Assembly: GCA_963966185.1 (NCBI GenBank)
Contig: CAWZYM010000310.1
Location: 89,820 to 153,819 of the forward strand
DNA length: 64,000 nt
Reading direction: 5' to 3'
Origin: Rhabditoides inermis
Taxonomy: Eukaryota > Nematoda > Chromadorea > Rhabditida > Rhabditidae
The notes under the pieces were generated by a model, which worked only from the letters and a program-made list of their open reading frames with translations, made no database searches and was not told where the DNA came from. The translations under genes and the position numbers were made by a program. Of the stretch, positions 12,298 through 23,069 are shown piece after piece. Position 1 is the first letter of the stretch. Each line of letters opens with the position of its first letter.

Positions 12298-12358
12298 GCA
12301 GCGGAAGCTCCATGTCCAAGCAAAAGTTTTACTTCAATCTCTAAAAATGCATTGACAA

Positions 12359-12840
<482 letters not shown>

Positions 12841-13244
12841 AGATGATAGAGAGTTTTCATGAGCAAAGGAAAGTATAATTCAGAAAAAGAAATGTATAAT
12901 GATTATCATTGATCTATGTATTCATAGACATTGATAGGCAGCATGCGGAAGCTCTTTCTGTATAAACGAGAACATTTAAACTCATAAATATACATACTTC
13001 TACTGACTTGTACAACGGAGGTACGCGGCAGCTAACCAAAGCACTTGCAGACCAGGTATTATTATTATTATTGCATCGCCTCTAGACCACATATGTACTT
13101 ATCAGTGCAATCAATACATCAATCGACTAATCTTCTCTACTTTAATAATCAGTTTCACTCAAAATGTTATGAAATTGTAAATAAACAGTATTATTGATCA
13201 TAACAAAAACTTGTATGCATTTCTATTCTTCTCATTTTCATGAT
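12841..13244. other. AT-rich unassigned sequence
   Basis: No gene is recognised. It contains a short ATT run near 13058-13072 and AATAAA at about 13181. I see no homology to the rest of the window. Confidence 0.6.
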
Positions 13245-13282
13245 CTAGCGCGGAGGCGCGCGACAGCGCGCCGGAGCGCTAG
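13245..13282. other. Strong two-part hairpin at right end of insert
   Basis: CTAGCGC and GCGCTAG form the outer 7-bp stem, GGCGCGC and GCGCGCC the inner 7-bp stem. They are separated by a symmetric GGA/GGA internal loop and closed by GACA. It ends two bases into the AGTC flank of the 5S unit. Confidence 0.85.
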
Positions 13283-13433
13283 TCGTTTCTGCAAAAAAAG
13301 AAAGCTTACGTTACCCGGGATTCCCAAGCCGTCTCCGATCCAAGTACTAACCGGGCGCATCGTTGCTTGACTTGCCAGATCGGACGGGATGGCGTATATT
13401 CAACGAGCTATGAACGTAAGCGGGAGAGTGAAT
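13281..13433. repeat. Isolated 5S gene segment between two foreign segments
   Basis: Only the terminator region, the 5S gene and 12 bp of 5' flank remain between the 2.2-kb insert and the 484-bp segment. Confidence 0.9.
13304..13421 (-). rRNA. 5S ribosomal RNA flanked by foreign DNA
   Basis: Complete copy with intact helix I, promoter boxes and T7 terminator. Only 12 bp of the usual 5' flank remain before the 484-bp segment (13434). On the 3' side the usual sequence ends 20 bp past the gene, at the AGTC of the 2.2-kb insert. If the 5' flank matters for expression, this copy and the one at 61031 should be altered. Confidence 0.93.
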
Positions 13434-13434
13434 T

Positions 13435-13459
13435 AGAGAGGGCGCGCAGCGCCCTCTCT
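13435..13459. other. Perfect 11-bp hairpin, 3-nt loop
   Basis: AGAGAGGGCGC and GCGCCCTCTCT around GCA, one base inside the left edge of the 484-bp segment and 13 bp from the 5S 5' end. The second copy lies at 61162-61186. Confidence 0.9.
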
Positions 13460-13710
13460 TTTGGCTTAGGATAAGGCTCGCGCTAGAATTTTTAAGAAGC
13501 GATATCCAAAGGTCATGTTAGCAGCAACGTGAACTCATCCAATTCATGTTAGTTAGATTCGCACGGTTCCGTAGGCCAGATCACTGGTTGACGCCATCTT
13601 TGTATCTTTTCTGTGAAAGAAGTTATGCGCGATCGCGCGCACCCATGAGGCGAGAGGCCAGCGTGTGGGTGTGTGTGTGTGGACCGTTTCCAGTCAACGC
13701 TGGCTGCTAG

Positions 13711-13744
13711 CTCTCTCTCTCGGTGGGCGGGGCGAGAGAGAGAG
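13711..13744. other. 12-bp CT/GA hairpin with G-rich loop
   Basis: CTCTCTCTCTCG and CGAGAGAGAGAG around GTGGGCGGGG. It is surrounded by GAGAGA and GCGCG-rich sequence inside the 484-bp segment. Confidence 0.85.
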
Positions 13745-14307
13745 AGAGCGCGAGAGTGCGCGATATTGAGAGAGCGCGCAGACGGTAGTAGACATGCACT
13801 TACGCCTCAGCGATTCAAAATAAAGAGTAAAATTTCTTTCAAAGCGTTTCTTTTGATACCATGAGAAACATTGTTGTACATACGCAACAAACACGACCTG
13901 TAGAATGTAGTATATTCAATTTACGTAATCGTTATTGTGTGCGACTTGATTCGAGATAAATATTCTGATTCTGATTCTGTGTCGACCTATGAATAGGTTA
14001 GTGTTTCCGTAAGTATTGCCCCCCCCCCCCCCCGTATGCCAGCTGACCCGTGAGAACGAATAGCAGGTTGACAAATAAACAATTGAACAATTGGACAATT
14101 GGACATTTGGAAAATTGGACATTTGGAGAATCGGACAATTGGCAAACTCGAACTGCGAAGACAAACTCACTGCGAAGAGCTGAGGAGAATTCCCACCTCC
14201 CTTTCTTCCTCCCCCTCCTCTCTCTCTCTCTCTCTCTCTCTCTCCCTATCTTCGAATTACTTTCCATCTCCCTATTTCACTTAAAGTCGTTTCTGCAAAA
14301 AAAGAAA

Positions 14308-14425
14308 GCTTACGTTACCCGGGATTCCCAAGCCGTCTCCGATCTAAGTACTAACCGGGCGCATCGTTGCTTGACTTGCCAGATCGGACGGGATGGCGTA
14401 TATTCAACGAGCTATGAACGTAAGC
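14308..14425 (-). rRNA. 5S ribosomal RNA, G81A variant
   Basis: Complete copy with + strand C to T at 14345, which is G81A at the start of the C-box region. The copies at 18633 and 62029 carry the same change. It is the first gene after the 484-bp segment, as is the one at 62029. Confidence 0.94.
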
Positions 14426-15003
14426 GGGAGAGTGAATACTTTCTTAGGTGATCGATCTGTGGAGTACCCACGAAACCACCTGGTACCGCAATATAAAGCG
14501 ATGTGTCGAGCCCGGATCTTCCGCCGCCGAGACAAGCATAACCAACAACACGTACGCATCCACGGGCTCACCGAAATCCGTGTTGTTGGAACTCGCATTA
14601 GACATTGATTACTGTGTTTTACTAATCTTACCGTAATTTACGTAATCGTTATTGTGTGCGACTTGATTCGAGATAAATATTCTGATTCTGATTCTGTGTC
14701 GACCTATGAATAGGTTAGTGTTTCCGTAAGTATTGCCCCCCCCCGTATGCCAGCTGACCCGTGAGAACGAATAGCAGGTTGACAAATAAACAATTGAACA
14801 ATTGGACAATTGGACATTTGGAAAATTGGACATTTGGAGAATCGGACAATTGGCAAACTCGAACTGCGAAGACAAACTCACTGCGAAGAGCTGAGGAGAA
14901 TTCCCACCTCCCTTTCTTCCTCCCCCTCCTCTCTCTCTCTCTCTCTCTCTCCCTATCTTCGAATTACTTTCCATCTCCCTATTTCACTTAAAGTCGTTTC
15001 TGC

Positions 15004-15010
15004 AAAAAAA
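15004..15010 (-). terminator. Pol III T7 terminator (representative)
   Basis: The RNA strand reads AAGC then TTTC then T7, so the run starts 5 nt past the 3' end. The same A7 on the + strand lies 11 to 5 bp below the low coordinate of every complete and 3'-retaining 5S copy. Confidence 0.9.
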
Positions 15011-15014
15011 GAAA

Positions 15015-15132
15015 GCTTACGTTACCCGGGATTCCCAAGCCGTCTCCGATCCAAGTACTAACCGGGCGCATCGTTGCTTGACTTGCCAGATCGGACGGGA
15101 TGGCGTATATTCAACGAGCTATGAACGTAAGC
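15015..15132 (-). rRNA. 5S ribosomal RNA
   Basis: Complete majority-type copy, used here as the reference for promoter, terminator and spacer coordinates. The gene-to-gene step is 707 bp below and 712 bp above. Confidence 0.95.
15036..15084 (-). promoter_or_regulatory. 5S internal control region (representative)
   Basis: A-box-like AAGTCAAGCAACGA at RNA nt 49-62 (15071-15084), intermediate element near nt 67-72 (15061-15066), C-box TGGATCGGAGACGGCTTG at nt 80-97 (15036-15053). These are the binding sites of TFIIIA/TFIIIC in animals. Most animal genes I recall have T where every copy here has C at nt 53 (AAGTTAAGC becoming AAGTCAAGC). Confidence 0.85.
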
Positions 15133-15726
15133 GGGAGAGTGAATACTTTCTTAGGTGATCGATCTGTGGAGTACCCACGAAACCACCTGGTACCGCAATA
15201 TAAAGCGATGTGTCGAGCCCGGATCTTCCGCCGCCGAGACAAGCATAACCAACAACACGTACGCATCCACGGGCTCACCGAAATCCGTGTTGTTGGAACT
15301 CGCATTAGACATTGATTACTGTGTTTTACTAATCTTACCGTAATTTACGTAATCGTTATTGTGTGCGACTTGATTCGAGATAAATATTCTGATTCTGATT
15401 CTGTGTCGACCTATGAATAGGTTAGTGTTTCCGTAAGTATTGCCCCCCCCCCCCGTATGCCAGCTGACCCGTGAGAACGAATAGCAGGTTGACAAATAAA
15501 CAATTGAACAATTGGACAATTGGACATTTGGAAAATTGGACATTTGGAGAATCGGACAATTGGCAAACTCGAACTGCGAAGACAAACTCACTGCGAAGAG
15601 CTGAGGAGAATTCCCACCTCCCTTTCTTCCTCCCCCTCCTCTCTCTCTCTCTCTCTCTCTCTCCCTATCTTCGAATTACTTTCCATCTCCCTATTTCACT
15701 TAAAGTCGTTTCTGCAAAAAAAGAAA
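15133..15726. repeat. 5S intergenic spacer, reference layout
   Basis: In + order: 5' flank of the gene at 15015; hairpin 15249-15296; (ATTCTG)3-like run near 15386; poly-C 15443-15454; AT-rich ACAATTGG/ACATTTGG motifs about 15501-15563; (CT)n about 15640-15662; T7 terminator of the next gene on the minus strand, 15716-15722. No tRNA, snRNA or spliced-leader gene was recognised on either strand. Confidence 0.85.
15249..15296. other. Conserved spacer hairpin (representative)
   Basis: CCAACAACACG and CGTGTTGTTGG form a perfect 11-bp stem around a 26-nt loop. It is present in every complete spacer. Two copies (17372-17399, 32172-32199) have lost 20 bp of the loop. Confidence 0.9.
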
Positions 15727-15844
15727 GCTTACGTTACCCGGGATTCCCAAGCCGTCTCCGATCCAAGTACTAACCGGGCGCATCGTTGCTTGACTTGCCA
15801 GATCGGACGGGATGGCGTATATTCAACGAGCTATGAACGTAAGC
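15727..15844 (-). rRNA. 5S ribosomal RNA
   Basis: Complete copy; step to next gene 705 bp. Confidence 0.95.
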
Positions 15845-16431
15845 GGGAGAGTGAATACTTTCTTAGGTGATCGATCTGTGGAGTACCCACGAAACCACCT
15901 GGTACCGCAATATAAAGCGATGTGTCGAGCCCGGATCTTCCGCCGCCGAGACAAGCATAACCAACAACACGTACGCATCCACGGGCTCACCGAAATCCGT
16001 GTTGTTGGAACTCGCATTAGACATTGATTACTGTGTTTTACTAATCTTACCGTAATTTACGTAATCGTTATTGTGTGCGACTTGATTCGAGATAAATATT
16101 CTGATTCTGATTCTGTGTCGACCTATGAATAGGTTAGTGTTTCCGTAAGTATTGCCCCCCCGTATGCCAGCTGACCCGTGAGAACGAATAGCAGGTTGAC
16201 AAATAAACAATTGAACAATTGGACAATTGGACATTTGGAAAATTGGACATTTGGAGAATCGGACAATTGGCAAACTCGAACTGCGAAGACAAACTCACTG
16301 CGAAGAGCTGAGGAGAATTCCCACCTCCCTTTCTTCCTCCCCCTCCTCTCTCTCTCTCTCTCTCTCTCCCTATCTTCGAATTACTTTCCATCTCCCTATT
16401 TCACTTAAAGTCGTTTCTGCAAAAAAAGAAA

Positions 16432-16549
16432 GCTTACGTTACCCGGGATTCCCAAGCCGTCTCCGATCCAAGTACTAACCGGGCGCATCGTTGCTTGACT
16501 TGCCAGATCGGACGGGATGGCGTATATTCAACGAGCTATGAACGTAAGC
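16432..16549 (-). rRNA. 5S ribosomal RNA
   Basis: Complete copy; step to next gene 706 bp. The poly-C run in the spacer on its low-coordinate (3') side is at the short extreme (7). Confidence 0.95.
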
Positions 16550-17137
16550 GGGAGAGTGAATACTTTCTTAGGTGATCGATCTGTGGAGTACCCACGAAAC
16601 CACCTGGTACCGCAATATAAAGCGATGTGTCGAGCCCGGATCTTCCGCCGCCGAGACAAGCATAACCAACAACACGTACGCATCCACGGGCTCACCGAAA
16701 TCCGTGTTGTTGGAACTCGCATTAGACATTGATTACTGTGTTTTACTAATCTTACCGTAATTTACGTAATCGTTATTGTGTGCGACTTGATTCGAGATAA
16801 ATATTCTGATTCTGATTCTGTGTCGACCTATGAATAGGTTAGTGTTTCCGTAAGTATTGCCCCCCCCCCGTATGCCAGCTGACCCGTGAGAACGAATAGC
16901 AGGTTGACAAATAAACAATTGAACAATTGGACAATTGGACATTTGGAAAATTGGACATTTGGAGAATCGGACAATTGGCAAACTCGAACTGCGAAGACAA
17001 ACTCACTGCGAAGAGCTGAGGAGAATTCCCACCTCCCTTTCTTCCTCCCCCTCCTCTCTCTCTCTCTCTCTCTCCCTATCTTCGAATTACTTTCCATCTC
17101 CCTATTTCACTTAAAGTCGTTTCTGCAAAAAAAGAAA

Positions 17138-17255
17138 GCTTACGTTACCCGGGATTCCCAAGCCGTCTCCGATCCAAGTACTAACCGGGCGCATCGTTGC
17201 TTGACTTGCCAGATCGGACGGGATGGCGTATATTCAACGAGCTATGAACGTAAGC
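17138..17255 (-). rRNA. 5S ribosomal RNA
   Basis: Complete copy. Its 5' spacer has the shortened hairpin (17372-17399), so the step to the next gene is only 693 bp. Confidence 0.95.
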
Positions 17256-17371
17256 GGGAGAGTGAATACTTTCTTAGGTGATCGATCTGTGGAGTACCCA
17301 CGAAACCACCTGGTACCGCAATATAAAGCGATGTGTCGAGCCCGGATCTTCCGCCGCCGAGACAAGCATAA

Positions 17372-17399
17372 CCAACAACACGGAAATCCGTGTTGTTGG
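17372..17399. other. Spacer hairpin with 20-bp loop deletion
   Basis: Now a 12-bp stem, CCAACAACACGG and CCGTGTTGTTGG, with an AAAT tetraloop. The identical deletion occurs at 32172-32199. Confidence 0.9.
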
Positions 17400-17735
17400 A
17401 ACTCGCATTAGACATTGATTACTGTGTTTTACTAATCTTACCGTAATTTACGTAATCGTTATTGTGTGCGACTTGATTCGAGATAAATATTCTGATTCTG
17501 ATTCTGTGTCGACCTATGAATAGGTTAGTGTTTCCGTAAGTATTGCCCCCCCCCGTATGCCAGCTGACCCGTGAGAACGAATAGCAGGTTGACAAATAAA
17601 CAATTGAACAATTGGACAATTGGACATTTGGAAAATTGGACATTTGGAGAATCGGACAATTGGCAAACTCGAACTGCGAAGACAAACTCACTGCGAAGAG
17701 CTGAGGAGAATTCCCACCTCCCTTTCTTCCTCCCC

Positions 17736-17770
<35 letters not shown>

Positions 17771-17830
17771 ATCTTCGAATTACTTTCCATCTCCCTATTT
17801 CACTTAAAGTCGTTTCTGCAAAAAAAGAAA

Positions 17831-17948
17831 GCTTACGTTACCCGGGATTCCCAAGCCGTCTCCGATCCAAGTACTAACCGGGCGCATCGTTGCTTGACTT
17901 GCCAGATCGGACGGGATGGCGTATATTCAACGAGCTATGAACGTAAGC
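17831..17948 (-). rRNA. 5S ribosomal RNA next to 90-bp duplication
   Basis: Complete copy. A 90-bp tandem duplication (17881-17970 and 17971-18060) places a second 5' portion of the gene directly on its 5' side. Confidence 0.93.
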
Positions 17949-17970
17949 GGGAGAGTGAATACTTTCTTAG

Positions 17971-18038
17971 GGCGCATCGTTGCTTGACTTGCCAGATCGG
18001 ACGGGATGGCGTATATTCAACGAGCTATGAACGTAAGC
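17971..18038 (-). pseudogene. Partial 5S gene (5' 68 nt) from 90-bp duplication
   Basis: It repeats RNA nt 1-68, so the A box is present but the C box and terminator are absent. Transcription started here would read into the complete gene at 17831. Confidence 0.9.
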
Positions 18039-18632
18039 GGGAGAGTGAATACTTTCTTAGGTGATCGATCTGTGGAGTACCCACGAAACCACCTGGTACC
18101 GCAATATAAAGCGATGTGTCGAGCCCGGATCTTCCGCCGCCGAGACAAGCATAACCAACAACACGTACGCATCCACGGGCTCACCGAAATCCGTGTTGTT
18201 GGAACTCGCATTAGACATTGATTACTGTGTTTTACTAATCTTACCGTAATTTACGTAATCGTTATTGTGTGCGACTTGATTCGAGATAAATATTCTGATT
18301 CTGATTCTGTGTCGACCTATGAATAGGTTAGTGTTTCCGTAAGTATTGCCCCCCCCCCGTATGCCAGCTGACCCGTGAGAACGAATAGCAGGTTGACAAA
18401 TAAACAATTGAACAATTGGACAATTGGACATTTGGAAAATTGGACATTTGGAGAATCGGACAATTGGCAAACTCGAACTGCGAAGACAAACTCACTGCGA
18501 AGAGCTGAGGAGAATTCCCACCTCCCTTTCTTCCTCCCCCTCCTCTCTCTCTCTCTCTCTCTCTCTCTCCCTATCTTCGAATTACTTTCCATCTCCCTAT
18601 TTCACTTAAAGTCGTTTCTGCAAAAAAAGAAA

Positions 18633-18750
18633 GCTTACGTTACCCGGGATTCCCAAGCCGTCTCCGATCTAAGTACTAACCGGGCGCATCGTTGCTTGAC
18701 TTGCCAGATCGGACGGGATGGCGTATATTCAACGAGCTATGAACGTAAGC
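18633..18750 (-). rRNA. 5S ribosomal RNA, G81A variant
   Basis: Complete copy with + strand C to T at 18670 (G81A), as at 14308 and 62029. The step from the previous complete gene is 802 bp because of the 90-bp duplication. Confidence 0.94.
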
Positions 18751-19340
18751 GGGAGAGTGAATACTTTCTTAGGTGATCGATCTGTGGAGTACCCACGAAA
18801 CCACCTGGTACCGCAATATAAAGCGATGTGTCGAGCCCGGATCTTCCGCCGCCGAGACAAGCATAACCAACAACACGTACGCATCCACGGGCTCACCGAA
18901 ATCCGTGTTGTTGGAACTCGCATTAGACATTGATTACTGTGTTTTACTAATCTTACCGTAATTTACGTAATCGTTATTGTGTGCGACTTGATTCGAGATA
19001 AATATTCTGATTCTGATTCTGTGTCGACCTATGAATAGGTTAGTGTTTCCGTAAGTATTGCCCCCCCCCCGTATGCCAGCTGACCCGTGAGAACGAATAG
19101 CAGGTTGACAAATAAACAATTGAACAATTGGACAATTGGACATTTGGAAAATTGGACATTTGGAGAATCGGACAATTGGCAAACTCGAACTGCGAAGACA
19201 AACTCACTGCGAAGAGCTGAGGAGAATTCCCACCTCCCTTTCTTCCTCCCCCTCCTCTCTCTCTCTCTCTCTCTCTCCCTATCTTCGAATTACTTTCCAT
19301 CTCCCTATTTCACTTAAAGTCGTTTCTGCAAAAAAAGAAA

Positions 19341-19458
19341 GCTTACGTTACCCGGGATTCCCAAGCCGTCTCCGATCCAAGTACTAACCGGGCGCATCGT
19401 TGCTTGACTTGCCAGATCGGACGGGATGGCGTATATTCAACGAGCTATGAACGTAAGC
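19341..19458 (-). rRNA. 5S ribosomal RNA
   Basis: Complete copy; step to next 708 bp. Confidence 0.95.
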
Positions 19459-20048
19459 GGGAGAGTGAATACTTTCTTAGGTGATCGATCTGTGGAGTAC
19501 CCACGAAACCACCTGGTACCGCAATATAAAGCGATGTGTCGAGCCCGGATCTTCCGCCGCCGAGACAAGCATAACCAACAACACGTACGCATCCACGGGC
19601 TCACCGAAATCCGTGTTGTTGGAACTCGCATTAGACATTGATTACTGTGTTTTACTAATCTTACCGTAATTTACGTAATCGTTATTGTGTGCGACTTGAT
19701 TCGAGATAAATATTCTGATTCTGATTCTGTGTCGACCTATGAATAGGTTAGTGTTTCCGTAAGTATTGCCCCCCCCGTATGCCAGCTGACCCGTGAGAAC
19801 GAATAGCAGGTTGACAAATAAACAATTGAACAATTGGACAATTGGACATTTGGAAAATTGGACATTTGGAGAATCGGACAATTGGCAAACTCGAACTGCG
19901 AAGACAAACTCACTGCGAAGAGCTGAGGAGAATTCCCACCTCCCTTTCTTCCTCCCCCTCCTCTCTCTCTCTCTCTCTCTCTCTCCCTATCTTCGAATTA
20001 CTTTCCATCTCCCTATTTCACTTAAAGTCGTTTCTGCAAAAAAAGAAA

Positions 20049-20166
20049 GCTTACGTTACCCGGGATTCCCAAGCCGTCTCCGATCCAAGTACTAACCGGG
20101 CGCATCGTTGCTTGACTTGCCAGATCGGACGGGATGGCGTATATTCAACGAGCTATGAACGTAAGC
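20049..20166 (-). rRNA. 5S ribosomal RNA
   Basis: Complete copy; step to next 708 bp. Confidence 0.95.
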
Positions 20167-20756
20167 GGGAGAGTGAATACTTTCTTAGGTGATCGATCTG
20201 TGGAGTACCCACGAAACCACCTGGTACCGCAATATAAAGCGATGTGTCGAGCCCGGATCTTCCGCCGCCGAGACAAGCATAACCAACAACACGTACGCAT
20301 CCACGGGCTCACCGAAATCCGTGTTGTTGGAACTCGCATTAGACATTGATTACTGTGTTTTACTAATCTTACCGTAATTTACGTAATCGTTATTGTGTGC
20401 GACTTGATTCGAGATAAATATTCTGATTCTGATTCTGTGTCGACCTATGAATAGGTTAGTGTTTCCGTAAGTATTGCCCCCCCCGTATGCCAGCTGACCC
20501 GTGAGAACGAATAGCAGGTTGACAAATAAACAATTGAACAATTGGACAATTGGACATTTGGAAAATTGGACATTTGGAGAATCGGACAATTGGCAAACTC
20601 GAACTGCGAAGACAAACTCACTGCGAAGAGCTGAGGAGAATTCCCACCTCCCTTTCTTCCTCCCCCTCCTCTCTCTCTCTCTCTCTCTCTCTCCCTATCT
20701 TCGAATTACTTTCCATCTCCCTATTTCACTTAAAGTCGTTTCTGCAAAAAAAGAAA

Positions 20757-20874
20757 GCTTACGTTACCCGGGATTCCCAAGCCGTCTCCGATCCAAGTAC
20801 TAACCGGGCGCATCGTTGCTTGACTTGCCAGATCGGACGGGATGGCGTATATTCAACGAGCTATGAACGTAAGC
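20757..20874 (-). rRNA. 5S ribosomal RNA
   Basis: Complete copy; step to next 709 bp. Confidence 0.95.
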
Positions 20875-21465
20875 GGGAGAGTGAATACTTTCTTAGGTGA
20901 TCGATCTGTGGAGTACCCACGAAACCACCTGGTACCGCAATATAAAGCGATGTGTCGAGCCCGGATCTTCCGCCGCCGAGACAAGCATAACCAACAACAC
21001 GTACGCATCCACGGGCTCACCGAAATCCGTGTTGTTGGAACTCGCATTAGACATTGATTACTGTGTTTTACTAATCTTACCGTAATTTACGTAATCGTTA
21101 TTGTGTGCGACTTGATTCGAGATAAATATTCTGATTCTGATTCTGTGTCGACCTATGAATAGGTTAGTGTTTCCGTAAGTATTGCCCCCCCCCGTATGCC
21201 AGCTGACCCGTGAGAACGAATAGCAGGTTGACAAATAAACAATTGAACAATTGGACAATTGGACATTTGGAAAATTGGACATTTGGAGAATCGGACAATT
21301 GGCAAACTCGAACTGCGAAGACAAACTCACTGCGAAGAGCTGAGGAGAATTCCCACCTCCCTTTCTTCCTCCCCCTCCTCTCTCTCTCTCTCTCTCTCTC
21401 TCCCTATCTTCGAATTACTTTCCATCTCCCTATTTCACTTAAAGTCGTTTCTGCAAAAAAAGAAA

Positions 21466-21583
21466 GCTTACGTTACCCGGGATTCCCAAGCCGTCTCCGA
21501 TCCAAGTACTAACCGGGCGCATCGTTGCTTGACTTGCCAGATCGGACGGGATGGCGTATATTCAACGAGCTATGAACGTAAGC
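21466..21583 (-). rRNA. 5S ribosomal RNA
   Basis: Complete copy. Its 5' spacer is the first in this array with the T to G variant (21821). Confidence 0.95.
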
Positions 21584-22176
21584 GGGAGAGTGAATACTTT
21601 CTTAGGTGATCGATCTGTGGAGTACCCACGAAACCACCTGGTACCGCAATATAAAGCGATGTGTCGAGCCCGGATCTTCCGCCGCCGAGACAAGCATAAC
21701 CAACAACACGTACGCATCCACGGGCTCACCGAAATCCGTGTTGTTGGAACTCGCATTAGACATTGATTACTGTGTTTTACTAATCTTACCGTAATTTACG
21801 TAATCGTTATTGTGTGCGACGTGATTCGAGATAAATATTCTGATTCTGATTCTGTGTCGACCTATGAATAGGTTAGTGTTTCCGTAAGTATTGCCCCCCC
21901 CCCCGTATGCCAGCTGACCCGTGAGAACGAATAGCAGGTTGACAAATAAACAATTGAACAATTGGACAATTGGACATTTGGAAAATTGGACATTTGGAGA
22001 ATCGGACAATTGGCAAACTCGAACTGCGAAGACAAACTCACTGCGAAGAGCTGAGGAGAATTCCCACCTCCCTTTCTTCCTCCCCCTCCTCTCTCTCTCT
22101 CTCTCTCTCTCTCCCTATCTTCGAATTACTTTCCATCTCCCTATTTCACTTAAAGTCGTTTCTGCAAAAAAAGAAA

Positions 22177-22294
22177 GCTTACGTTACCCGGGATTCCCAA
22201 GCCGTCTCCGATCCAAGTACTAACCGGGCGCATCGTTGCTTGACTTGCCAGATCGGACGGGATGGCGTATATTCAACGAGCTATGAACGTAAGC
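22177..22294 (-). rRNA. 5S ribosomal RNA next to 64-bp duplication
   Basis: Complete copy with a 64-bp duplication on its 5' side that repeats the first 37 nt of the gene. Step to next 775 bp. Confidence 0.93.
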
Positions 22295-22321
22295 GGGAGA
22301 GTGAATACTTTCTTAGGTGAT

Positions 22322-22358
22322 CGGGATGGCGTATATTCAACGAGCTATGAACGTAAGC
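22322..22358 (-). pseudogene. Partial 5S gene (5' 37 nt)
   Basis: The second copy of the 64-bp duplication, joined at GATCGGGATGGCG. It carries no promoter box. The same structure is at 42232-42268. Confidence 0.9.
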
Positions 22359-22951
22359 GGGAGAGTGAATACTTTCTTAGGTGATCGATCTGTGGAGTAC
22401 CCACGAAACCACCTGGTACCGCAATATAAAGCGATGTGTCGAGCCCGGATCTTCCGCCGCCGAGACAAGCATAACCAACAACACGTACGCATCCACGGGC
22501 TCACCGAAATCCGTGTTGTTGGAACTCGCATTAGACATTGATTACTGTGTTTTACTAATCTTACCGTAATTTACGTAATCGTTATTGTGTGCGACGTGAT
22601 TCGAGATAAATATTCTGATTCTGATTCTGTGTCGACCTATGAATAGGTTAGTGTTTCCGTAAGTATTGCCCCCCCCCCCGTATGCCAGCTGACCCGTGAG
22701 AACGAATAGCAGGTTGACAAATAAACAATTGAACAATTGGACAATTGGACATTTGGAAAATTGGACATTTGGAGAATCGGACAATTGGCAAACTCGAACT
22801 GCGAAGACAAACTCACTGCGAAGAGCTGAGGAGAATTCCCACCTCCCTTTCTTCCTCCCCCTCCTCTCTCTCTCTCTCTCTCTCTCTCCCTATCTTCGAA
22901 TTACTTTCCATCTCCCTATTTCACTTAAAGTCGTTTCTGCAAAAAAAGAAA

Positions 22952-23069
22952 GCTTACGTTACCCGGGATTCCCAAGCCGTCTCCGATCCAAGTACTAACC
23001 GGGCGCATCGTTGCTTGACTTGCCAGATCGGACGGGATGGCGTATATTCAACGAGCTATGAACGTAAGC
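22952..23069 (-). rRNA. 5S ribosomal RNA
   Basis: Complete copy; 5' spacer has the G variant at 23307. Step 710 bp. Confidence 0.95.

Larger units (their letters stand above)
13434..13917. other. 484-bp foreign segment replacing 5S 5' flank, copy 1
   Basis: It joins the 5S flank after GTGAAT and returns at AATTTACGTAATCG, with AAT shared at the joins. The normal 197 bp between those points are missing, so this is a replacement rather than a plain insertion. It contains an 11-bp perfect hairpin (13435-13459), the palindrome GCGCGATCGCGC (13627-13638), a GT run (about 13662-13680) and a 12-bp CT/GA hairpin (13711-13744). No gene is recognised. The second copy at 61161-61644 has the same length and joins. 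Confidence 0.85.

Noticed and set aside
13434..13917. 484-bp segment as a Helitron (minus-strand hairpin followed by CTAA)
   Set aside because: The other end has no TC start and 197 bp of target are missing, so simple Helitron insertion does not fit.
15133..15346. A tRNA or other Pol III gene in the spacer (GTGTCGAGCCC resembles a B box)
   Set aside because: Two mismatches to the B box, no pairing T-stem, no A box at the right distance and no following T run.
15360..15450. Spliced-leader exon ending at CCGTAAGTATTG or TTACGGTAAGAT
   Set aside because: The donor-like words are present but no convincing Sm site or three-stem structure follows. Listed only as something to test.
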